Shown: one piece after another, positions 56,596 to 64,000 of the stretch | Position numbering within the stretch: the stretch's first letter is position 1 | Layout: each line of letters starts with the position of its first letter | Assembly (NCBI GenBank): GCA_033296885.1 | Contig: MU863897.1 | Location: 62,001-126,000, forward strand | DNA from: Triangularia verruculosa | Lineage: Eukaryota > Ascomycota > Sordariomycetes > Sordariales > Podosporaceae | Direction of reading: 5' to 3' | Length of the DNA: 64,000 nt | Made by a program: the position numbers and the translations under genes | Notes under the pieces: model-generated | What the model saw: only the letters and a program-made list of their open reading frames with translations | What the model was told of the DNA's origin: nothing | The model's database searches: none

Positions 56596-58303
56596 ATGTC
56601 GGCGCTCGACTCTACGACGGCGACTCCTTTTCCGGAACCACCCTCGAAGCGACGCCGAGTAGACGACGACAGAATGAGTTCAACACCACGGTACAGTTCG
56701 CCGGGCAACCTTGATGGTGCACGCGACAGCACCCCACCTCACGATACCGGTCTCGTCGAACAAACCCAAGGCCTTTCCATACGTCGCGAGCAGGACTCAC
56801 GTAGTCAGAGCAGAGGAAGATACCAATCTCAATCACCTAGATCCTATCGTGATGGGTCACGATCAAGATCTCGGTCCGGCTCACGGTCGAGATCAAGATT
56901 AACTTCCAGATCGAGGTCGCGCTCCCGAACACCATACTCGAGATCCCAATCACAATCACGCTCCCGATCACGTTCCCAATCAATATCCCGCTCTCAGTCC
57001 GCCCAACCCACTCCTCCATCAATCCACCGACCTCCCATCAGACCAAGCTACCATCCTCACCTCTGCCTCAAGGGGCACATGAAAGCCATCTCTCAAGTGC
57101 GCATCTCTCCCGACGGGCGCTGGATCGCTTCTGCCTCGGCCGATGCCACAGTTAAGATATGGGACGCCTCCACTGGCGAGTGCTTGGACACTATCGTCGG
57201 ACACATGGCTGGCATCTCTTGCTTGGCGTGGGCGCCAGACAGCAACACCATTGCCACGGGGTCCGACGACAAGGCCATCAGGCTATGGGATAGGTTAACA
57301 GGTAATCCTGCACATGCGGCACATTATACGCCGGATGCGCGCGGAAAAGAATACAGAGGCTCATTGACGATACGAGGAGGCAGGACAGGCAACGGCCCAC
57401 TGCTGGGGCATCATAATTACGTCTACTGCTTGGCTTTCTCACCAAAAGGTAACATTCTGGCAAGTGGAAGCTATGACGAGGCGGTCTTTCTGTGGGATGT
57501 TAGAGCAGGCAGGTTGATGAGGAGCTTGCCTGCGCACAGTGATCCAGTGAGCGGAATTGGGTTCTGCAACGACGGCACGTTGGTGGTGAGCTGCAGCACG
57601 GATGGTTTGATGTAAGTCTTTGGCATCCAGATCCTTTCATTTCCGTCGATCTGATAACTAACAAAAGTGGCTTTGCGCCCACAGTCGGATATGGGACACA
57701 TCTACTGGACAGTGCCTGAGAACCTTGGTCCACGAAGACAATCCAGCCGTCACCAACGTTTGTTTCAGCCCCAATGGGAGGTTTGTTCTCGCCTTCAACC
57801 TCGATAACTCGATTCGGCTTTGGGATTACGTATCTGGGTCCGTCAAGAAGACGTATCAAGGCCACAAGAACGAAGGATTTTCCATTGGAGGGTGTTTTGG
57901 CGCTCTCACCTACGCCGAGGATGGATATGACCCAGACGAAGATGACAAGCCGCAACCATTCATAGTATCAGCTAGCGAGGATGGCGATATTGTGCTGTGG
58001 GATGTTGTGGACAAGAGAATCGTTCAGCGGATTACGGGAGCGCATAATGGGGTGTGTTTCTGGGTGGATGTCAACGGGAAGACCATGGTCAGCTGTGGTC
58101 AGGACAACACCATTAAGGTGTTTAGACATCAACCAAGTCGGCAGCCTGATGCTCAGCCGAATGGTACCACACCAAATGGGGTGAATGGCCATGCAGAAGA
58201 AAACGGGGCTGCCCCAGACGACAGCGATGCAATGGCTCTAGATATGGACATGGAACTGCAGCGGCAGATTGAAGGGGAGCTTGTCAAGGAGGAACCGATT
58301 TAA
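56596..58303 (+). CDS. WDR5/Swd3-like WD40 protein with an SR-rich N-terminal region
   Basis: 544 aa; exons 56596-57611 and 57685-58303 with a 73-nt intron. The frame is open upstream, but ATG 56596 is the first ATG. Residues 1-65 include a basic KRRR cluster (nuclear-localisation-like). Residues about 68-135 are an Arg/Ser-dipeptide region (SRSRSGSRSRSR, SRSRSRSRTPYSRSQSQ). From about 157 a seven-bladed WD40 propeller follows: GHMKAISQVRISPDGRWIASASADATVKIWD, GHMAGISCLAWAPDSNTIATGSDDKAIRLWD, GHHNYVYCLAFSP...LASGSYDEAVFLWD and AHSDPVSGIGF...CSTDGLIRIWD among others. The order and text of the blades match WDR5/Swd3 of the COMPASS (Set1) histone H3K4 methyltransferase complex. An Asp/Glu-rich tail closes it. 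Family assignment is by motif; a different nuclear WD40 protein is possible because of the SR tail. Confidence 0.85.
56860..57003 (+). repeat. Degenerate TCACGATCA/TCGAGATCA-type repeats encoding SR dipeptides
   Basis: Imperfect short repeats rich in AGATC/CGATC words inside the first exon of the WD40 gene. They encode alternating Arg-Ser codons and are likely to vary in copy number between strains. Confidence 0.6.
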
Positions 58304-58616
58304 GTACCAAATTAATGTTGAAAGATACCCGTGCTAGAGTATTTTCTGGTCGCTCACAACTATTTGGCTGTGCCCTCTGCATTGTTTTGCGTATTCCTTT
58401 TCGCAGAACTATTGCGGTGCAGTGTGAAACTTCTTTCTGCTTGCATCCTTGTGCGCCTTGGGGCCAAAATGCAGCAGGTAAACCTTCCTCTGGAGGCTAC
58501 AGAGATGGCCACCAGATGTCTCGTAGGCTTCATTGTCGCTTCTGATCACTTGCAGCTCGGCGCAGTGGTTCGGGTCGGCTCACGTCACTGTTTCACTCAC
58601 AGTCACGGCCTGCCTT
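58304..58616. other. Convergent intergenic region between WD40 and Pcc1 genes
   Basis: 313 bp between converging stops. The two 3' UTRs probably meet or overlap here. No other feature. Confidence 0.4.
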
Positions 58617-59018
58617 TCAACTGGTCTTTTCCTGTGCCTTCCTAGCTTCTATTACGTCCTCATCCAACTCTTCCATGACCTCCAATACCAAAGCCAAGCT
58701 ATCAAAAAACGAGTTGACAGCTACGCGCAGCATTCGGTTCGTTGTTGCTTTGTACTGGACCTTGAGCGTCGAGTCGGCAGCCGATAGTTCTCTTTGGACG
58801 AGCGCTGACAGTTCCTTGTCTACTCGGAGTGCCTGAAGCGCAACATTCGCAAGTCTTGCATCGGGGAAGGGGACATCGAGTGTTCTGTTGCAAGCAAAGG
58901 TTGGTATTGAATTAGCGGCGGGGTAATACTTTAGATTGCGTTCATCTTGCTGAAGCCAAACAAAGATGGAAAACACATACAAAGAACAGGGATAAGTTAA
59001 TGGTGAATCGGTCGCCAT
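58617..59018 (-). CDS. Pcc1-like subunit of the EKC/KEOPS complex
   Basis: 101-aa protein in two exons, 59018-58981 and 58884-58617, with a 96-nt intron (GTATGT, CAACAG). The spliced N-terminus reads TYPCSLTLDVPFPDARLA, matching the Pcc1 family where the unspliced reading does not. The core LQALRVDKELSALVQREL and NRMLRVAVNSFFDSLALVLEVMEEL cover the small alpha/beta Pcc1 fold with its two-helix dimer face. Pcc1 is a small subunit of the complex that makes the universal t6A37 modification of ANN-decoding tRNAs and also influences transcription and telomeres in yeast. Length fits the family. It is encoded divergently from Cdc14 and convergently with the WD40 gene. The tail ARKAQEKTS is not conserved. 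Confidence 0.92.
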   Translation of the reverse strand: MATDSPLTYPCSLYVFSIFVWLQQDERNLKYYPAANSIPTFACNRTLDVPFPDARLANVALQALRVDKELSALVQRELSAADSTLKVQYKATTNRMLRVAVNSFFDSLALVLEVMEELDEDVIEARKAQEKTS

Positions 59019-59882
59019 GGTTGCTATGGATTTTCCTTTTCTGTTTCCTGACTAGGAGAAAATTATGGTCTAGCGACTAACGAAGTGTAAAAGCCTTCCA
59101 AGAAAAAGTTACTTGCTTGTGACGGATGACGATGATGAGCCGAACCGGCGCGGTGCTGCTGATGGTGGGGCAGGTTTGGGGTGATAAGATAGCTGAGGAA
59201 TGCCAACAGCGCGGAAGGGGCGAAGGGTTCTTACAGCCCCTGCTTTAGGCCCTTAGCGAGCTTAACCTGGTCTGAGGAGGAAGCTTGTGGAGGTTGCTGT
59301 GGTGACAGAAATCCAGAAACGGAAAGGTTGAATCTGATTGGTCCACGACAACACAGCGACCCGATTTTGCTGTGTTGTGGAGCGGTCCCCTGGAGACGAG
59401 CCCCCATGCAAATGGGTTGGAATAACAAAGTCAAAAACACTTGGGTCGCTGACTCCTGTCGATAAAACCTCGCCCGGAAAAATAGGCAGCCCACATGCTC
59501 TCCTTCCCAATTGCAAACAGCATCATCGTCACTGCATTGCGCCGCCGACCTTTGGTCTGAAGAGTGTCAAGGTCTTCCCAGTTTAGGAGACATCGCGCGC
59601 ATTATCGACCCCAGTCGTTGTTGACATCAGTCCCCAGCCACCTTTTACAACAACCGGTTTTGCGCGCGTCTACACCGACTCAGCAGCGGCACCTGCCTCC
59701 CTGACCTTTTCCCCGCGCTGCGACCAAAAAAACGAAGCCTTTCAGAACATCAGTATCGTCCAGAAAGCAGCACCTTAAATTGCATTGTTGGACGAGGAGC
59801 CGCACTGGGTATATGCACACGCGCGCATTTGCACCTTCCGAGTATCCCACGACATTCAACCGCAGCGACGAGCCACGACGAG
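59019..59882. promoter_or_regulatory. Divergent promoter region, Pcc1 and Cdc14 genes
   Basis: 864 bp between two outward-facing genes, holding both promoters. Short frames such as 59338-59586 (plus) have no protein features. The stretch just before the Cdc14 ATG is pyrimidine-rich. Confidence 0.4.
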
Positions 59883-62025
59883 ATGGCACCTTCTTCCCGC
59901 TACGCCAGTAACCTGGGGCAGATCATCGAGTATATTCCTGGTATGTTTATTGTCGCCAATGGCTTGTTGCTGTTGTGCATTCGCCTTGTTTATATCCTTT
60001 TGCTCCCCAATTATGGAGTCTCGTCGTTTTCACCACCTCCACCGCAGAACGGTCAAATATTCGTTACCTGTTCCTGGCTATCCGATCACCTGGCTGACAA
60101 TCCAAAAAGACCGTTTATATCTTGCTGCCTATACCGAGGCTCCCGATGCCAACACGTTGTTTCCCTACCCCGACCAAGCTCCTCGGTCTCCTAGAAAGCG
60201 GTCGCAGCGCAATGCCGAACCTACTCCCGCACAAGACTACAAGCAGCCCTTCTATTTCACCGTAGACGACACTCTCCTCTACAACGCCTTTCACCATGAC
60301 TTCGGCCCGCTTCACATTGGACATCTCTACCGCTTTGCGCTGCAGTTCCACGAGATCCTTGGGGCAAAGGAGAACAAGGACAGGCCTATTGTTTTCTGGA
60401 GCAGAGCCGACCCTCGCAGTATGTTTAATCTTGTCCTTCATCTTGCTTCTTAGTTCTAACCTCATTTCCTAGGCCGTGCCAACGCCTCCTGCCTGCTTGC
60501 TTGCTACATGGTCTTGATTCAGTCATGGCCCCCACATCTGGCTCTTGCGCCTGTAGCCCAAGTCGATCCTCCTCTGATGCCCTTCAGAGATGCCGGCTAT
60601 AGTCAGGCCGACTATGGTATCACTGTTCAGGATGTTGTTTATGGTGTATGGAAGGCCAAGGAGGAGGGCTGCTGTGTGCTTGAGAACTTTGATCTGGACG
60701 AGTACGAAAAGTTCGAGCGGGTGGAGCACGGTGATTTCAACTGGATCTCGCCCAGCTTCCTTGCCTTCGCTTCTCCACAGACGGCCGAGGTGGCCAAGAC
60801 ACCAGAAGGTACCGAGGGATGGGAGTTGCTTCCAAAGAACCTCGCCCAGATCGAGGCAGATGCCTTCATCAACCAGCCCCTGCGCAATGTACTAACTCAC
60901 TTCACCGAGAGAAACATTGGCCTTGTGGTTCGCCTCAACTCGGTACTGTACAATGCCTCGTACTTTGAGGCCCTCGGTATTCAGCACATCGACATGATCT
61001 TCGAGGACGGCACCTGCCCACCTTTGTCAACCGTCCGCAAGTTCATTCGCCTCGCCCACGAGATGATCACAGTCAGAAAGAAGGGCATTGCTGTCCACTG
61101 CAAGGCTGGACTGGGTCGCACCGGCTGCTTGATTGGTGCCTACCTGATTTACAGATACGGCTTCACCGCCAACGAGGTCATTGCCTACATGCGCTTCATG
61201 CGCCCCGGTATGGTCGTTGGTCCCCAACAGCACTGGCTTCATCTGAATCAGGGTGTCTTCCGGGAATGGTGGCTGGAGGAGCGCATCGAGAGGAAACTTC
61301 GCAAGGAGATGGCTGCCAACGCCGCCAAGGGCGTGCCCAGCACTCCTAACCGTGCGGTTCAAAAGGTTGCTCGTACTACGAGCAAGAATGGCGCCTCTAC
61401 CCCTCCCAACCGGGCTTCTGGGCGCACACCACTTGGCGAGATGGATTCGGTAGACAATGCTCGGGACAACAAGGAAGATTATCTCCCTGCGCCAACCCCA
61501 GGTCAGCCAAGAAAGACCGCACGTGCTGGTCATCACGCTTACGGCCGCAACGCCAATGTTGTTGCTACCGTGGAGGAGGAGCGCGCCATGGAGGAGACGC
61601 AAACAGAAATTATCTCTATGCACCGGACATCACAGGGCAACGAGTCGGATGAAGAGATTCATCTCCGGATGCGCTCTCACCGCAAGGCCTCTGCCTCGAT
61701 GTCTCCTGACCGCCGCGCAAGCGAGCGCGCCGTGAGCCAGCAAACAACCACCACCACGACAACCATCTACCAAGTCGTCGACAACGATGCCTCCAATGAT
61801 ATTGAGAATATCGGCACCGGAGCCAAAACCAAGTCTTACGATCAAGTCCAGCGAGCTAGCTCCACGTCTGGGGTTCTGACCAAGGTTCGTGGAGGCAACA
61901 GCAGTCCCAAGAGGCAAGGCGCCGTGGCTCCCACTGGTGTTCGTAAGACAAGCGGACGGGTGGGGAGTGCGAGCCATGTGTCTCCTGTCGCAACGCAAAG
62001 GAAGATCAGCGCTGGGCTTCAATAG
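59883..62025 (+). CDS. Cdc14 dual-specificity protein phosphatase
   Basis: 639 aa; exons 59883-59940, 60110-60418 and 60473-62025 (introns 169 and 54 nt). The first exon encodes only MAPSSRYASNLGQIIEYIP; splicing gives IIEYIPDRLYLAAYTEAP, the conserved Cdc14 start. The N-terminal domain contains DFGPLHIGHLYRFALQF and ADPRSRANASCLLACYMVL. The catalytic domain has NSVLYNASYF, DMIFEDGTCPP and the P-loop HCKAGLGRTG with nucleophile C332, then RPGMVVGPQQHWLHLNQ. The roughly 280-residue tail is Ser/Thr/Pro- and Lys/Arg-rich and carries several SP/TP sites, typical of phosphoregulated tails. Cdc14 counteracts cyclin-dependent kinase by removing phosphate from SP/TP sites and works in mitotic exit, septation and, in fungi, cytokinesis. 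Yeast Cdc14 is 551 aa, so the tail is slightly longer here. The first intron is unusually long and is open in the exon 2 frame (see findings). Confidence 0.96.
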
Positions 62026-64000
62026 TGATGAAGACTGTCGCTTTTCGAATTTGTGAGATAACTACCGACTGTAATGACTGAAGACGACTTGACGATGATG
62101 ACATGGCACTTACCACCCACAACAGAGAACCGGCACCATACTGTCTCGCGGATTTTGATGATGGTTTTCTTCTTTTTATCATTCAACTGGCATGGCACAC
62201 TTGCGACACTGGGCATTGGTTTAGTCAGCGGGCAGAGCTTGGGCGTTGAGTCATAAAACATGGGTCCGGCGTGGCGTGTGGGTGATGGCTTGGGAATGGC
62301 GGGCTGTATATTGGTGTTTTATTTTCTGTTTATCAGGCTTCTCTTGGCTGGACTGCGGCTGAAGGGGACTCCCCTGCCTTTGAGATATCTTCCCGCCTTT
62401 GGCGGTGATACGCGATATCTGGTGGGAAGGAAACTCGGGTTTAAGGGGGGGTTCTTGACAACACTGTTCAGGCAGAGGGAGGGTCACGGGCTTTTGCTGG
62501 TATTTGGGATAAGGGAAGCAAAGGGTATATAACGGGGATGACGAAACGGGCCAGGCCGGGCGCGTTGGGTTTCGTTTGGTTGGCTTTTGGGATGGGGGCA
62601 CTTTGTTGAAGTACTGTTGATTGGGTTTATTGTTGCATATTTGATTTGTCAGAAGATAAAGGGCATTGATTTTTTTTCCCTGAAAGCACTTCCTAGGGAT
62701 AGGGAAAAAGGGCTTTTGTTGAAGTTATGTTTGTAGTAATATGGAAATACTACTACTACCATTGTAAAGCGAGCTTGTCTTTTCGGCGAACCGTTGTTGT
62801 TGACGTTAACATGAAGATCGTGACCAGCTGCTTAATATCACGAGCTGAGTTGATTCAGGAGAACTGTGTTGTTGCCACACACTCCATTTTCTCACTGCTA
62901 CGGTATCTAGGGGGTACGTGAATAGATGTTCTCCTTTTTTAGTCGGCGGCTGGCTATGGTTGGTGTTTACTGAGAATATGCCATCATCAACTCATTACTT
63001 CGTTCACAGTGTGCAGTGAGTTTTTGCATCCAGGGTGGCCTCCTGATCTCAATCTCTAATCCAGTCATGTCGTTGAACCCGGCCCCTCCTGCCGGACTCT
63101 ACCCAAGGTGGGTGTGATCAGGCAGTTAGTTTCGGCGGGCTACTTTTCTCTGAATCAGATCTGGGGGAGGGGGCGTGAGTTGCTTCCTATTCTGGGCGTT
63201 TCCGGCTCAAAAAGAGGGTGTGCTGGGTGCCTGAAAACCATAGGGGGGGACGAAAGAGCTTCTCGGCGAGTGAGGGTGAGTGGATGGCGAGATGTCAGTC
63301 AGATGCAAGCTATCTTACTACCACGAACTAAAATTTCTGCCTTTAGACGGTGTGATTTGGAAATCTGGGTTGCCTCAATATGTGCTGTGGGTTTCATGTC
63401 ATCGGAGGCGCCGAAGTTCTGAAATTATGGTATACCTACTTAGGTAGGTACCTTTTCCCTCTCGGCCGCGACATCGACAAATACCTAGCATCATCATCAT
63501 CGTCATCGTCACCATGAGAAAAACAGCGCTACGTTTCCTTGCATCGACATCGGCCGCCCGTTCAGGAGGCGGAGCAAATGATACGTCGAGAAAAGCTACC
63601 TAGAGTAAAAAAGGTCTCGTCGATCGGTCAGTCGGGGGAGGGAGGAGGCGGTGTTTAGACCTCGGCGCTCCGTTACCATATCCCCGGGTCGCATATCGAT
63701 GCAAGGTACTCCGTGCATCTATGTCCCCGACAAAAGCCGGGCAATATGCCCGCGTCTGACCAATCAAAAGTAGTTTACTGGATTTGGACTTGCAAGGCTG
63801 AATCCTGCCTTGTCGCGGTACGTCAAGTGCTGTGTGTGTCACAACTTGTAGGCGAGCCAGCCAGTGATAAACCTGCCGTGTCTGTCAAGGCTGGAGGTTG
63901 TGTCACCGCACCTCGGGATCAAACTTTTTGGTAGATCATACTGAGCGACTGATTGAGGTTTCACATTGTTGGTATCTTCCATTTTGTTTGATACTCTTGA
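62026..64000. other. Gene-free right edge
   Basis: About 2.0 kb without a supportable gene. It starts with the Cdc14 3' UTR. Only short frames occur, none with recognisable features; a 29-codon ATG frame in a good context lies at 63514-63603. No RNA gene, repeat or transposon was recognised. Confidence 0.45.

Noticed and set aside
1..64000. Biosynthetic gene cluster, CRISPR array or prophage
   Set aside because: No synthase, tailoring set, repeat-spacer pattern or phage gene; the window is eukaryotic with mostly housekeeping genes.

Overview
The window is nuclear DNA of a filamentous ascomycete, most likely a Sordariomycete close to Podospora, Chaetomium or Neurospora. The evidence is 28 short spliceosomal introns (48 to 177 nt) with GTAAGT/GTATGT-type donors and CTAAC/CTGAC branch sites, moderate GC content, and fungal-specific proteins such as a Crt10-like regulator, an Osh6/7-type lipid transporter and a Mep-type ammonium permease. 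I found no tRNA or rRNA gene, no transposon and no secondary-metabolite cluster. Fifteen protein-coding genes can be supported. All introns were placed by hand from reading frame, splice motifs and protein continuity.

Layout: the left edge holds the 3' end of a dynamin-like GTPase (+). A gene-free stretch of about 5 kb follows, then an ammonium transporter (+), a membrane-anchored alpha/beta hydrolase (+) and a coiled-coil / His-Pro-rich orphan protein (+). Four minus-strand genes come next: a membrane-anchored histidine acid phosphatase, a Crt10-like protein, a membrane-anchored GH5 glycoside hydrolase and a seven-TM receptor-like protein. A 9-kb gene-free stretch separates these from an Osh6/7-type oxysterol-binding-related protein (-, 8 exons). 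Right of that are a 1149-residue fungal orphan (+), the U2AF small subunit (-, intronless), a tricalbin (+), an ELMO-family protein (+), an Isc1-type sphingolipid phospholipase C (-), a WDR5/Swd3-like WD40 protein with an SR-rich N-terminus (+), the KEOPS subunit Pcc1 (-) and the phosphatase Cdc14 (+).

Functionally the window is mostly housekeeping. One theme recurs: lipid and membrane contact-site biology (Osh6/7-like PS/PI4P exchanger, tricalbin ER-PM tether, Isc1 sphingolipid phospholipase C). The left half has nutrient and surface functions (ammonium uptake, anchored phosphatase, anchored glycosidase, receptor). I see no evidence that these form a co-regulated cluster. The clearest unexplained items are the two orphan proteins, the SR-rich tail on the WD40 protein, an open alternative start inside the first Cdc14 intron, and the large gene-free stretch at about 24 to 33 kb.
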